Numbered from the stretch's first letter, positions 15,295 through 23,631 are shown. The stretch is 49,054 nucleotides of DNA from Actinomadura hibisca NBRC 15177 (GCF_001552635.1 NZ_BCRO01000046.1:1-49054); one strand, 5' to 3'. Notes: generated by a model from the letters alone, not told the origin. Numbers and translations are program-made.

Positions 15295-16017
15295 ATGGGG
15301 GAGATCAGGTCGGGAACGGTCCTGCCCGCCGAGCGGGAGCCGATCACGCTGCACACCGCCGACGGGCTGGAACTGGTCGGCGAGCTGGCGCGGCCCGCCG
15401 GGCGACCGCCCGTCGCGACCCTCGTCTGCCTGCACCCGCTGCCCACCGCCGAAGGCATGATGGACAGCCACGTCCTGCGCAAGGCCGCCCACCGGCTGCC
15501 GGAGCTGGCCGACGTCGCCGTGCTGCGCTTCAACACCCGCGGCACCTCCTCCGGGCACGGCACGAGCCAGGGCGAGTTCGACGGCGGGGAGGGCGAGCGC
15601 CACGACGTGGCCGCCGCGCTGGAGTACGCCGAGTACCACGACCTGCCGAACGTGTGGCTGCTCGGCTGGTCGTTCGGGACCGAGCTGGCGCTGAAGTGGG
15701 GCCGCGATCCGCTGGTCAAGGGCCTGATCCTGCTGTCGCCGCCGCTGCACCGCGCGGGCGACGCCGACCTCGCCGCCTGGGCCGCCGACGGGCGGCCGGT
15801 GGCGGCGCTGGTGCCGGAGTTCGACGACTACCTGCGGCCCGCCGAGGCGCGCGAGCGGTTCAAGGCCGTCCCGCAGGCCGAGGTGGTCGCGGTGGACGGC
15901 GCCAAGCACCTGTGGGTCGGTGAGCCGTATGTCCGGATCGTGCTGGACGAGATCGTGCGGCGGGTCGCGCCCGGCACGTTCCCGCTGCCCACCGAATGGG
16001 ACGAAACGGACAACTAA
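15295..16017 (+). CDS. Alpha/beta hydrolase
   Basis: This 240-aa alpha/beta-hydrolase has strand LVCLHPLP, an oxyanion-region FNTRGTSSG and the nucleophile elbow GWSFGTE (Ser). The acid Asp in VPEFDDYL or nearby and His in GAKHLWVGE complete the triad. It belongs to the short serine-hydrolase group without a large lid, and the substrate is unknown. A TAGGCT -10 box at 15255-15260 and the ribosome site AGGGAGGGAAGGGG precede the ATG. Confidence 0.85.
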   Translation: MGEIRSGTVLPAEREPITLHTADGLELVGELARPAGRPPVATLVCLHPLPTAEGMMDSHVLRKAAHRLPELADVAVLRFNTRGTSSGHGTSQGEFDGGEGERHDVAAALEYAEYHDLPNVWLLGWSFGTELALKWGRDPLVKGLILLSPPLHRAGDADLAAWAADGRPVAALVPEFDDYLRPAEARERFKAVPQAEVVAVDGAKHLWVGEPYVRIVLDEIVRRVAPGTFPLPTEWDETDN

Positions 16018-16134
16018 ACCCGCGCGACCGATCACGGCCACCGGCCCCGCTGAACGGCGATCTGGGGTGACGATTGGCGGGCCGCCGTGTGCACGGTGGT
16101 CGTCGGGGACGAGAACGGGGAGGACTCCGCCACC

Positions 16135-16926
16135 ATGACGGTGCAGCTCTACGCCAGGGATGTCGGTACCGGCACGCCGCTCGTTCTGCTGCACGCGTTC
16201 CCGCTGTCGTCGGCGATGTGGCTGGCCCAGCGCGAGGGGCTGGCCGCCCGCTTCCGGGTCGTCACCCCCGACCTGCGCGGGTTCGGCGGGTCCACGCTGG
16301 GCGGGGACGAGCCGTCGATCGACACCATGGCCGACGACGTCGCGCGGCTGTTCCGGCGGATCGGCGTGCCGCGCGCGGTGGTCGGCGGCCTGTCCATGGG
16401 CGGGTACGTGGCGATGGCGTTGTGCCGCCGCCACCCCGACCTGGTCCGGGGGCTGGTACTGGCCGACACGCGCGCCACCGCCGACAGCGACGAGGTCCGG
16501 GCCGTCCGGCTGCGGCAGGCCGAGCAGCTGGAGACCGAGGACTCGGTGCGCGTGCTGGTGGACGAGGTGCTGCCCAACCTCGTCGGGCCCACCACCTACC
16601 GGCAGCGCGCGCTGATCTACGGGCGGGTGCGCGGCCTGGTGCAGGCGACCCCGGCGCGGGCGGCCGCGTGGGCGCAGCGGGCGATGGCGGCGCGCGGCGA
16701 CGCGTTCGAGACGTTGCGGGGGCTGAAGGTGCCCGCGCTGGTCATGGTCGGCGCGGAGGACACCCTGGCCACCGAGGAGGAGGCGCGCGCCATGGTGGAC
16801 GCGCTGCCGAACGCCGAGCTGCTGGTGATCCCGCGCGCGGGGCACCTGTGCGCGGTGGAGCAGCCGGACCTGTTCAACCAGGCGGTGGCGGAGTTCGCCG
16901 CCGCGCTGGCCCGCACGCCGGGCTGA
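16135..16926 (+). CDS. Alpha/beta-fold hydrolase
   Basis: This 263-aa protein is a standard alpha/beta hydrolase: LVLLHAFPLSSAMW (oxyanion HxF), DLRGFGGS, nucleophile GLSMGGYVA, the acid in VGAEDTLA and His in RAGHLCAVEQPD. The pattern matches haloperoxidase, lactonase and 3-oxoadipate enol-lactonase relatives; the reaction is not specified. I chose ATG 16135 because homologues begin just before LYARDVGTG and GGGGAGG lies 11 nt upstream. The frame is open for 16 more codons. It ends 61 nt before a convergent transporter gene. Confidence 0.87.
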   Translation: MTVQLYARDVGTGTPLVLLHAFPLSSAMWLAQREGLAARFRVVTPDLRGFGGSTLGGDEPSIDTMADDVARLFRRIGVPRAVVGGLSMGGYVAMALCRRHPDLVRGLVLADTRATADSDEVRAVRLRQAEQLETEDSVRVLVDEVLPNLVGPTTYRQRALIYGRVRGLVQATPARAAAWAQRAMAARGDAFETLRGLKVPALVMVGAEDTLATEEEARAMVDALPNAELLVIPRAGHLCAVEQPDLFNQAVAEFAAALARTPG

Positions 16927-16988
16927 GCCCGCGCCGCCGCGCACGTTGGGCTGAGGCCGCGCCGCGAGCCGAGCCCGCGCCGCCGCGC
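16925..16988. repeat. 18-bp direct repeat between convergent genes
   Basis: GAGCCCGCGCCGCCGCGC occurs at 16925-16942 and again at 16971-16988, spanning the junction of the hydrolase and transporter genes. It is probably low-complexity drift. Confidence 0.4.
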
Positions 16989-18520
16989 TACATCGTCTCC
17001 TGGCGGGGGAGCACGACCTCCCGGATCAGCAACGAGATCGCGGCCGCGGTCGGGATGGCCAGCAGCGCGCCCACCACGCCCAGCAGCGTGCCGCCGATCA
17101 GCGCCGCCACGATCGTCACCGCGGGCGCCACGTCCACGGTGCGCTTCATGACCCGCGGGTAGACCAGGTAGTTCTCGATCTGCTGGTAGGCCACGTAGAA
17201 GATCACCGCGACGATGCCGGCGGTGGTGCTGGTCAGGAAGGCCACCAGGCACACGATCACCGCGCCGATGGTCGCGCCGACCAGCGGGATCAGGTCGGTC
17301 ACCGCCACGATCAGCGCCAGCGCCAGCGCGTAGGGCACGTCCAGGATGACCAGGAAGATGTAGGAGGTCACGCCCGCGATGAAGGCGATGGTGAACTGCC
17401 CGGCGACGTAGCCGCCGATGCGCTGCAGGATCTCGTCGCCCAGCAGCGCGACGCGGGCCCGGCGGGTGCGCGGCGCGAGCTGGTAGAAGAACGTCTTGAT
17501 CTGCGGCAGCGAGCTGAGGAAGTACAACGTCAGGATGAGGATCGTCAGCGTCTGGAAGGTGCCGCTGAGGGCCTGCTTGCCGACGTCCAGGGCGCGCTTG
17601 GCCATCGTCTCCTGGAACTTGGCGTCGCTGATCTTGTGCTGGAGCTGCTCCAGCAGGTGGTAGCGGCGGTCCCAGTCGGCGATGCGCTTGTTGTTCTGGA
17701 GCTTCTCGATGTAGGCCGGGGCGCTCTTGGTGAGGTCGGCGACCTGCTCGGCCAGCGGCGGGATCAGCGAGGCCACGAACCCGGCGAAGAACAGGATCAC
17801 GCCGAGGAACACCACGCCGACCGCCCAGCCGCGCGACAGGCCGAAGCGCTTCAGCCGCTCCACCGCCGGGTTCAGGCCGACGGCGAGGAACAGCGCCACC
17901 ACGATCATCACGATGACCGACTTGGCGCTGGTCGCGGCGCGCACCAGCAACCAGGCGGTGATGACGCCGAGGGCGGCGGTGAAGCCGAAGACGAACGGGT
18001 GGGCCTTGCCGAGCGGCAGGCCGGGGCGGCCGAAGGGGAAACGTTCCTCGACACCGGCCTCGATCTTGCGCTGCTCGATGTCGTGGGCGGGGTCGGGCGC
18101 GGGGTCGGGGTCGGTGGTGCGGGTGGCGACGGCGCGGGTGACGGGGAGGTGGCTGTCGTCGGGGGCGGCCTCGTCCTGGCCGTCGCCGCCGCCGTTGCGC
18201 TCGTCGTCGCCGGTGCCGCCGTTGCGGGGAGCGGGGGCGCGTCGGCCGATGCGGGGGCGGCCGGTGCGGTGCTTGCCGGTGCCGCGCTTGGCGGGGCCGG
18301 AGCCGCCGGTGTCGCTCTCGCCGCCGCCGGTGCTGGAACCGGCGTCGTGCTCGTCGCCGTTGTCGTCGCCTGCGTCGTCGTTGTCATCGCCGCCGCTGCG
18401 GGGCGGGTCGGACGGCGGGCTGGGGGGCGGGACGTGGCCGGGCGGGATCCCGCCGCCCGCTCCGGGCGCGCTCTCGCCGGGGGACGCCGACCGATCCTGC
18501 TGGGGGGTCTCGTCGGGCAC
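16988..18520 (-). CDS. AI-2E family transporter (PerM/TqsA-type) with long disordered N-terminus
   Basis: This 510-aa protein has a first 140 residues rich in Pro, Gly, Asp and Arg, with no hydrophobic segment, and is predicted to be disordered. The remainder is a typical AI-2E transporter domain with about eight transmembrane helices: FVFGFTAALGVITAWLLV, VIVMIVVALFLAVGLNPAVERL, VVFLGVILFFAGFVASLIPPL, FLSSLPQIKTFF, GEPDLIPLVG-like VTDLIPLVGATIGAV and the conserved QQIENYLVYPRVM. Relatives export autoinducer-2 or other small solutes, or act as Na+/H+ antiporters. The substrate is unknown. It starts with GTG. Confidence 0.88.
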   Translation of the reverse strand: MPDETPQQDRSASPGESAPGAGGGIPPGHVPPPSPPSDPPRSGGDDNDDAGDDNGDEHDAGSSTGGGESDTGGSGPAKRGTGKHRTGRPRIGRRAPAPRNGGTGDDERNGGGDGQDEAAPDDSHLPVTRAVATRTTDPDPAPDPAHDIEQRKIEAGVEERFPFGRPGLPLGKAHPFVFGFTAALGVITAWLLVRAATSAKSVIVMIVVALFLAVGLNPAVERLKRFGLSRGWAVGVVFLGVILFFAGFVASLIPPLAEQVADLTKSAPAYIEKLQNNKRIADWDRRYHLLEQLQHKISDAKFQETMAKRALDVGKQALSGTFQTLTILILTLYFLSSLPQIKTFFYQLAPRTRRARVALLGDEILQRIGGYVAGQFTIAFIAGVTSYIFLVILDVPYALALALIVAVTDLIPLVGATIGAVIVCLVAFLTSTTAGIVAVIFYVAYQQIENYLVYPRVMKRTVDVAPAVTIVAALIGGTLLGVVGALLAIPTAAAISLLIREVVLPRQETM

Positions 18521-18710
18521 GCCGATCTCCTCTGTCCGTTCGTCGCATCCACCGGGGCGCCGGGGGCCACCCGGTGAGATGACGGAAGCCTACGGCCTGT
18601 TCGACGTGTCCGTCGGGCGGCAGGCTCCCGTCATGCCCCGGGCGGAACGTCCCAATCGCAACGGTCTGTCCGTGCTGCTCCGGCGGCCACGTTCCGGCGG
18701 TGACGCCGAA

Positions 18711-18743
18711 GGGGACGTCCGGCCGCGATGGCCGGACGCCCCC
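18711..18743 (-). terminator. Stem-loop terminator of the Scy-like gene
   Basis: GGGGACGTCCGGCC (18711-18724) pairs with GGCCGGACGCCCCC (18730-18743), one mismatch in 14 bp with a 5-nt loop. It lies 35 nt past the stop codon. Confidence 0.6.
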
Positions 18744-18778
18744 TCCGGGACGGGTCCGTCAGAGCGACGGGCGGGCGG

Positions 18779-20107
18779 CTACTCCTGCCACCAGTCCTCG
18801 TCGTCCTCGTCCTTCTTCTGGCCCTTGGCGGGGCCGGGCTTGCCGCCCTGCGGCTTGGCCTGGGCCTGCTGGCCGCCGCCCTGCGGGGCCGGGGCGGGCT
18901 TGGGCTCGGCGGCGGGGATGGCGGGCTTGTCGACCGGGGCGGCCACCTCCTCCACGCCGCCCATCGCCGGGGCGACCCCGCCGATCAGCTGGCGCAGCTG
19001 GTTGAGGTGGCTGGTGATGCTGTCGCGCTGGCGGGTCAGCTCGTCCACCTGGCGCTGCGCGGCGGTGCGGACCCGGTCGGCCTCGGCCTTGGTCTCGGCG
19101 AGCAGCTGCTCGGCCTGCGACTTGGCCTCGGCGATGACCTGGTCGGAGTTCTTGCGCGCGTTGGACATCAGCTGCTTGGCGTGCGAGTCGGCCTCGCGGC
19201 GGGTCTGCTCGGCCTGCTGGGTCGCCTTGGCGGCCCGCTGCTCGGCGGAGGCGGCGCGCTGCTCGGCCTCGGCCACCAGCTTCTGGGTGGCGGCCTGCGC
19301 CGCCGAGTGCCGCTCGGCGTCCTGCCGGTCGGCCTCCTCGCGGCGGGCGGCGAGCTGGATCTCGAACTCGGCCTCGGCCTGGGCGCGCTGGGCCTCGGAC
19401 TCCTCCAGGATGCGCTGGGCCTGCGCGCGCATCTCGTCGGCCTGCCGCTTGGCGGTGGTGAGGATCTCGTCGCGCTCGCGCTTGGTGGAGGCCCGGAGCT
19501 GGGCGACCTCGCGCTCGGTGGTGGTGCGCAGCTTGGCGATCTCGCGCTCGGCGGCGGCGCGCTTCTCGGCGACCTCGTGGTCGGCGGTGGCGCGCAGCTT
19601 GGCGACCTCGCGCTCGGTCGTGGAGGTGAGCTCGTCGGCCTCGCGGCGGGCGGAGGTGCGCACCTCCTCGGCCTCGCGCTCGGCCGCGCCCCGCATGTCG
19701 TCGCCCTCGCGCTGGGCGGTGGCGCGCAGCTCGGCGGCCTCGTTCTCGGCGGTGGCGCGCAGCTCGGCCGCGTCCACCTTGGCCGCGGCCTTGATCTCGT
19801 TGGCCTCGCTGCGCGCGGCCTGCACGAGCTCGGTGGCCTGCTCCTCGGCGAGGCGCAGCAGCTGCTCGATGCGCGCGCCCAGACCCGAGTAGGTCGGGCG
19901 CTCCTGCTCCTGGAGCTGGCGGTGGGCGTCCGACAGCTCGCGCTGCAGGGCCCCCGTCTGCTCGCGGGTCTGCCGGACCTCGGCGTCGAGCTGCTTGATG
20001 TGCTCATCGACCTGGTGCCGGTCGTAGCCGCGGAGCACCACGTCGAACTCGCGTGGGGGCGTGTCTTCGAAGAAGTTGCTGAGCTGGGCGTCGATGTCGG
20101 ACTGCAT
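18779..20107 (-). CDS. Scy/FilP-like coiled-coil polarity protein with DivIVA-type N-terminus
   Basis: This 442-aa protein starts at MQSDIDAQLSNFF. Residues 20-45 carry a DivIVA-like motif (FDVVLRGYDRHQVDEHI). A continuous coiled coil occupies about residues 35-385, and an Ala/Pro/Gly-Gln tail ends in an acidic cluster (KKDEDDEDWWQE). Residues 90-232 are 13 consecutive 11-residue repeats of the type E-x-x-x-L-R-x-x-A-x-R, and at least four more follow near residues 335-380. Scy and FilP of Streptomyces organise the polar growth zone and a cytoskeletal scaffold with DivIVA. The gene order polarity protein, epimerase, thiolase is shared with Streptomyces as I recall it. A terminator follows. 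Confidence 0.85.
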   Translation of the reverse strand: MQSDIDAQLSNFFEDTPPREFDVVLRGYDRHQVDEHIKQLDAEVRQTREQTGALQRELSDAHRQLQEQERPTYSGLGARIEQLLRLAEEQATELVQAARSEANEIKAAAKVDAAELRATAENEAAELRATAQREGDDMRGAAEREAEEVRTSARREADELTSTTEREVAKLRATADHEVAEKRAAAEREIAKLRTTTEREVAQLRASTKRERDEILTTAKRQADEMRAQAQRILEESEAQRAQAEAEFEIQLAARREEADRQDAERHSAAQAATQKLVAEAEQRAASAEQRAAKATQQAEQTRREADSHAKQLMSNARKNSDQVIAEAKSQAEQLLAETKAEADRVRTAAQRQVDELTRQRDSITSHLNQLRQLIGGVAPAMGGVEEVAAPVDKPAIPAAEPKPAPAPQGGGQQAQAKPQGGKPGPAKGQKKDEDDEDWWQE

Positions 20108-20327
20108 GTGGCTCAATCCTGATGTGACGGGGCTACGGGTGGGGACCATCCCCGCGCTGGGGCGGGGAGCACGTTTGTACCGGGGACCGGTTGATCGCTG
20201 GCTGAACGGGCGCTGGGCCCCAGACCTCTTCCGGCGAAAGAAGCGTACTCCGGGAGCTGCCTTGTTGGGGGCTCATCTTGACGCGCTGCGCAGTTTGTCG
20301 TTTTTGTCGCGCCGGTGCGGCGGCGCA

Positions 20328-20405
20328 GGGAGGCCGGGGGGTCCGGTGCGAAAAAGCACCAGAAGTGTCCGAACGGTCACAGAGCGCCGGACGCCCCGGC
20401 CTCCC
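20328..20405. terminator. Large inverted repeat after methylmalonyl-CoA epimerase gene
   Basis: Nineteen bases at 20328-20346 pair with 20387-20405 with one mismatch. The 40-nt loop contains a second hairpin (20345-20349/20356-20360). It lies 86 nt beyond the epimerase stop and most likely ends that transcript. No U-tract follows on either strand. Confidence 0.5.
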
Positions 20406-20413
20406 GCGAGGCC

Positions 20414-20429
20414 TGTGATATCGATCACG
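20414..20429. promoter_or_regulatory. CRP/FNR-like palindrome
   Basis: TGTGATATCGATCACG matches the CRP consensus TGTGA-N6-TCACA at nine of ten fixed bases. It lies about 300 bp upstream of the Scy-like start and 62 bp beyond the epimerase stop, so its target is uncertain. Confidence 0.35.
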
Positions 20430-20490
20430 TCACGATCGTCCCACGCTGCGCCGGGACGCGCCCGCGGAACGATCAGATCCGCCTTCGTGG

Positions 20491-20913
20491 TCAGCTCTTC
20501 TGCACCAGTTCGGTGAGCACGCCGTGGCAGTCCTTCGGGTGCAGGAAGGTGATCCGCGAGCCCAGCGAGCCGGACCGCGGCGTGTCGTAGAGCACCCGCA
20601 CGCCCCTGGCGGCTATGCCGTCGGCCTCGTCCTGGACGTCGCCGTCGGTGCCGAAGGCGATGTGGTGCACGCCCTCGCCGTTCTTGGCGAGCCACTTGGC
20701 GACGGTGGAGTCCTCGCGGATCGGGGTGAGGAGCTGGATGTAGGAGGCGGCCCCGTCCCCGGTCTCGTTGATCTTGAGCATGGCCTCCCGCACGCCCTGC
20801 TCCTCGTTCACCTCGAAGTGCACGTCGGTGAACCCGTAGGTCTCCCGGTAGAACTCGACGGTCGCCTCCAGGTCGTGGCAGGCGATGCCGATGTGGTCGA
20901 TGCGGGTCAGCAT
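20491..20913 (-). CDS. mce: Methylmalonyl-CoA epimerase
   Basis: This 140-aa VOC-superfamily protein racemises (2R)/(2S)-methylmalonyl-CoA, linking propionyl-CoA carboxylation to the B12 mutase. Two beta-alpha-beta-beta-beta modules are visible. The metal ligands fit the family: His7 (IDHIGIAC), Gln in SYIQLLTP, His in VHHIAFG and Glu in LTELVQKS. The start at MLTRIDHI is set by GGAGGAGG 6-8 nt upstream. It is divergent from the thiolase gene with an 86-bp shared promoter. The mutase itself is not in the window. Confidence 0.92.
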   Translation of the reverse strand: MLTRIDHIGIACHDLEATVEFYRETYGFTDVHFEVNEEQGVREAMLKINETGDGAASYIQLLTPIREDSTVAKWLAKNGEGVHHIAFGTDGDVQDEADGIAARGVRVLYDTPRSGSLGSRITFLHPKDCHGVLTELVQKS

Positions 20914-20999
20914 GGACGGCCTCCTCCGGTGAACGGCGGGCGCGTCCACCGTGGGTATGGTGGCAAACGTCGCCGCCGAACCTTGATGGAGGCCCCCTC

Positions 21000-22184
21000 A
21001 TGTCCGCAACCTCGGTGATCGTCGCCGGAGCGCGCACCCCCGTCGGCCGCCTGCTGGGCTCGCTGAAGGACTTCTCCGCCGCCGATCTCGGCGCGCACGC
21101 CATCAAGGCGGCGCTGGAGCGCGCCGGCGTCACCGGCGACCAGGTCCAGTACGTGATCCTGGGCCAGGTCCTGCAGGCCGGGGCGGGCCAGATCCCCGCC
21201 CGCCAGGCCGCGGTCAAGGCCGGCATCCCGATGACGGTGCCGTCCATCAACATCAACAAGGTCTGCCTGTCGGGCCTGGACGCGATCGCGCTGGCCGACC
21301 AGCTCATCCGCGCGGGCGAGTTCGACATCGTGGTGGCGGGCGGCATGGAGTCGATGACCCAGGCCCCGCACCTGCTGCCCAGGTCGCGCGGCGGCTACAA
21401 GTACGGCTCGGTCGAGGTGCTGGACCACATGGCCCACGACGCGCTGACCGACGCGTTCGACGGCGTCTCGATGGGCGAGTCCACCGAGCGGCACAACACC
21501 CGCCTCGGCATCAGCCGCGCCGAGCAGGACGAGTTCTCCGCCCGCTCGCACCAGCGCGCGGCCGAGGCCGTCAAGAACGGCGTGTTCGACGACGAGATCG
21601 CCCCGGTGGAGATCCCGCAGCGGCGCGGCGAGCCGGTCGTGTTCGCGGCCGACGAGGGCGTGCGCGGCGACACCACCGCCGAGTCGCTGGGGCGGCTGCG
21701 CCCGGCGTTCGCCAAGGACGGCACGATCACGGCGGGCTCGTCCTCGCAGATCTCCGACGGCGCGGCCGCCGTGGTCGTCATGTCGAAGGCCAAGGCGGAG
21801 GAGCTGGGCCTGACCTGGCTGGCCGAGATCGGCGCGCACGGCAACGTGGCGGGCCCGGACAACTCGCTCCAGTCCCAGCCGTCCAACGCGATCAAGCACG
21901 CGCTGGGCAAGGCGGGGCTGGGCGTGGCCGACCTGGACCTGATCGAGATCAACGAGGCGTTCGCGTCGGTCGGCATCCAGTCGATGAAGGACCTGGGCGT
22001 CGGCCCGGAGAAGGTGAACGTGAACGGCGGGGCGATCGCGCTGGGGCACCCGGTGGGGATGTCGGGCGCGCGGATCGTGCTGCACCTGGCCTACGAGCTG
22101 AAGCGCCGCGGCGGCGGCCTGGGCGCGGCGGGCCTGTGCGGCGGCGGCGGCCAGGGCGACGCGCTGCTGATCCGAGTGCCCTAA
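21000..22184 (+). CDS. Acetyl-CoA C-acetyltransferase (thiolase)
   Basis: This 394-aa biosynthetic-type thiolase condenses two acetyl-CoA, or cleaves acetoacetyl-CoA. The catalytic residues are Cys89 (NKVCLSGLDA), His350 (ALGHPVGMSG) and Cys380 (GLCGGGGQGD). The sequence is full length. An ATG-proximal GGAGG lies 8 nt upstream, and a TATGGT -10 candidate lies at 20955-20960. Together with the epimerase and the 3-hydroxyacyl-CoA dehydrogenase nearby it suggests short-chain acyl-CoA metabolism (acetoacetyl-CoA, ethylmalonyl or methylmalonyl-CoA supply), although they are not one operon. Confidence 0.94.
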   Translation: MSATSVIVAGARTPVGRLLGSLKDFSAADLGAHAIKAALERAGVTGDQVQYVILGQVLQAGAGQIPARQAAVKAGIPMTVPSININKVCLSGLDAIALADQLIRAGEFDIVVAGGMESMTQAPHLLPRSRGGYKYGSVEVLDHMAHDALTDAFDGVSMGESTERHNTRLGISRAEQDEFSARSHQRAAEAVKNGVFDDEIAPVEIPQRRGEPVVFAADEGVRGDTTAESLGRLRPAFAKDGTITAGSSSQISDGAAAVVVMSKAKAEELGLTWLAEIGAHGNVAGPDNSLQSQPSNAIKHALGKAGLGVADLDLIEINEAFASVGIQSMKDLGVGPEKVNVNGGAIALGHPVGMSGARIVLHLAYELKRRGGGLGAAGLCGGGGQGDALLIRVP

Positions 22185-22204
22185 GCACAGGCGCTTTACC
22201 TGCA

Positions 22205-22354
22205 CGCTGGCGTTGGGCCTGACCACACGCTGGCGTTGTGCACCACTACACGCTGCGCCGTTGGGCACCACTACACGCTGCGCCGTTGTGCACCACTACA
22301 CGCTGCCGTTGGGCACCCCCGAGCCGCCAGGCGAGGGGGTGCCCAACGGCAGCG
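22205..22354. repeat. Tandem 22-25-bp repeats ending in a perfect 20-bp hairpin
   Basis: Five imperfect direct units share the core CACGCTG(CG)CCGTTGGGCAC or GTTGTGCACCA. They begin at about 22201, 22223, 22247, 22272 and 22297. The last unit forms the left arm (22301-22320) of a perfect 20-bp stem with 22335-22354 and a 14-nt loop. It lies between the convergent thiolase and DUF4230 genes, so the hairpin is a likely bidirectional terminator. No CRISPR-style unique spacers are present. Confidence 0.8.
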
Positions 22355-22396
22355 TCATGCTTTAAGGGAGCCGAAGGCTCTGCCCTAACCCCACCT

Positions 22397-23128
22397 TCAC
22401 TGCGCGTTCACCTGCTCGATCGTCACGCTCTTGAACCCCAGCGCCTTCAGCATGTTCGTCAGCGTCTGCTTGGTGTTCTGGTCGGCGCGCTCGCGCAGGC
22501 CGCTCTCAGTAGCCGCGGTCTGGATCTTCTGCCCGGCCAGCACGTAGAGCTGCTGCTGGTCGTTGGGGTTGCTGCTGAAGAAGTCGCCGACGCGGTTCAG
22601 CAGCCCCCGCTGCGCCTGGAAGACGTAGCTGCGCTTGGGGTCCAGGTTGGTGGGCTCCAGTTGCGCGCGCGGCACGCGGACCGTCGCGGCCGTGCGGTCG
22701 GCGTTCACCGTGATGGCGCCGGAGCCGAGCTTGGAGAAGTCCACGTAGGCGTCCACCGACCCGTTGCCCACGAACAGCGTGCGCTGGCCGCGCACCGAGT
22801 CCGGCAGCCACTTGGCGTCCTTCTCCAGGTCGACGATCACCTGGTAGTTGCCGCTGGCCGCCTCGAAGCGGGACATGTCGCGGATGGACTGGAGGAGCAC
22901 CGGGCCGCTGCGGTCCTTGGTCTCCTCGGCGAAGGGGTTCAGCCAGCCCGGCAGCAGCCGCAACGTCTGCTGCGCCAGCAGCACGACGGCCACGGTGGCC
23001 ACGACCAGCAGCAGGGCGGTGCGCAGACCGCGCCGCCGGTCGATGCCCGGCGGGGCGGGGGCCGGCGCGGGTTCGGGCGCGGGCTCGGTGGCCTTGTCGG
23101 CGGCGGGGCGCTTGCCTGAGCGTGCCAT
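22397..23128 (-). CDS. DUF4230-domain membrane-anchored protein
   Basis: This 243-aa protein has a Pro/Ala-rich cytoplasmic N-terminus, one transmembrane segment (TALLLVVATVAVVLLA, residues about 37-53) and an extracytoplasmic DUF4230-like domain. Typical elements are SIRDMSRFEAASGNYQVIVD, FVGNGSVDAYVDFSKL, VRVPRAQLEPTNLDPKRSYV and the C-terminal GFKSVTIEQ. The domain is widespread in bacteria, and its function is not established. The ATG follows a GGGG-catt-CCCC hairpin at 23133-23144. Confidence 0.8.
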   Translation of the reverse strand: MARSGKRPAADKATEPAPEPAPAPAPPGIDRRRGLRTALLLVVATVAVVLLAQQTLRLLPGWLNPFAEETKDRSGPVLLQSIRDMSRFEAASGNYQVIVDLEKDAKWLPDSVRGQRTLFVGNGSVDAYVDFSKLGSGAITVNADRTAATVRVPRAQLEPTNLDPKRSYVFQAQRGLLNRVGDFFSSNPNDQQQLYVLAGQKIQTAATESGLRERADQNTKQTLTNMLKALGFKSVTIEQVNAQ

Positions 23129-23242
23129 GCAAGGGGCATTCCCCGCAGAACGGCGCCCTCACCTCACCGCGCGGTGCGGAACCGCCGGAAACCCGCTGTG
23201 AGCAGTGCCATAGTCCCGGTCGAAACCCCGGCGGGGTGCCGG

Positions 23243-23248
23243 TACGTT
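23243..23248 (+). promoter_or_regulatory. -10 box TACGTT before DUF3817 gene
   Basis: TACGTT lies eight bases before GTG 23257. It supports that start and a leaderless mRNA. Confidence 0.4.
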
Positions 23249-23256
23249 GGTCGGCC

Positions 23257-23565
23257 GTGGACATCGTGCGTTCCTTCCGTCTCGTCTCGGTCGTCGAGGC
23301 GATCTCGTTCCTGTTGCTGCTGCTGGTCGCCATGCCGCTGAAGTACGTGGCCGACGTGCCCCAGGTGGTGTCGATCGTGGGGCCGATCCACGGCGTGTTG
23401 TGGATGGCCTACGTGGCGCTGGTCTTCCTGGTCCGCGGGCCGCTGGCCTGGGACGGCACGCGCACGCTGCTGGCGCTGGTCGCGTCGGTGCTGCCGGTCG
23501 CGCCGTTCTACGTCGAGCGCAAGTGGACCGAGCGTCCCGCCGAGCGGGCCCAGCAGCCGGCCTAG
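23257..23565 (+). CDS. DUF3817 integral membrane protein
   Basis: This 102-aa protein starts with GTG. It has three transmembrane segments: RLVSVVEAISFLLLLLVAMPLKY, IVGPIHGVLWMAYVALVFLV and LLALVASVLPVAPFYVERKW. The VVEAISFLLLL...MPLKY and PIHGVLWMAY blocks are the hallmark of DUF3817, a small family common in Actinobacteria whose role is unknown. GTG 23257 is chosen because TACGTT lies 8 nt upstream; an in-frame GTG at 23236 is the alternative. Confidence 0.8.
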   Translation: MDIVRSFRLVSVVEAISFLLLLLVAMPLKYVADVPQVVSIVGPIHGVLWMAYVALVFLVRGPLAWDGTRTLLALVASVLPVAPFYVERKWTERPAERAQQPA

Positions 23566-23631
23566 CCTTCCCCGGAACTCCTGCGTGGCCGCGGCCGACT
23601 GGGGGGTCTGGCTGTGGTCATGCAGGAAACC

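Larger units (their letters stand above)
20108..20490. other. 383-bp gene-free region upstream of the Scy-like gene
   Basis: No ORF here is convincing. It holds a large inverted repeat (20328-20405), an inner GGTGC-gaaaaa-GCACC hairpin, a CRP-like palindrome (20414-20429) and an AT-richer stretch (20290-20310) that could carry the polarity-gene promoter. Confidence 0.55.

Noticed and set aside
14734..16944. 736-codon minus-strand open frame
   Set aside because: It is antisense to three well-supported genes and of low-complexity composition.
22205..22354. CRISPR array
   Set aside because: The units are imperfect and contiguous with no unique spacers, and no cas genes are present.
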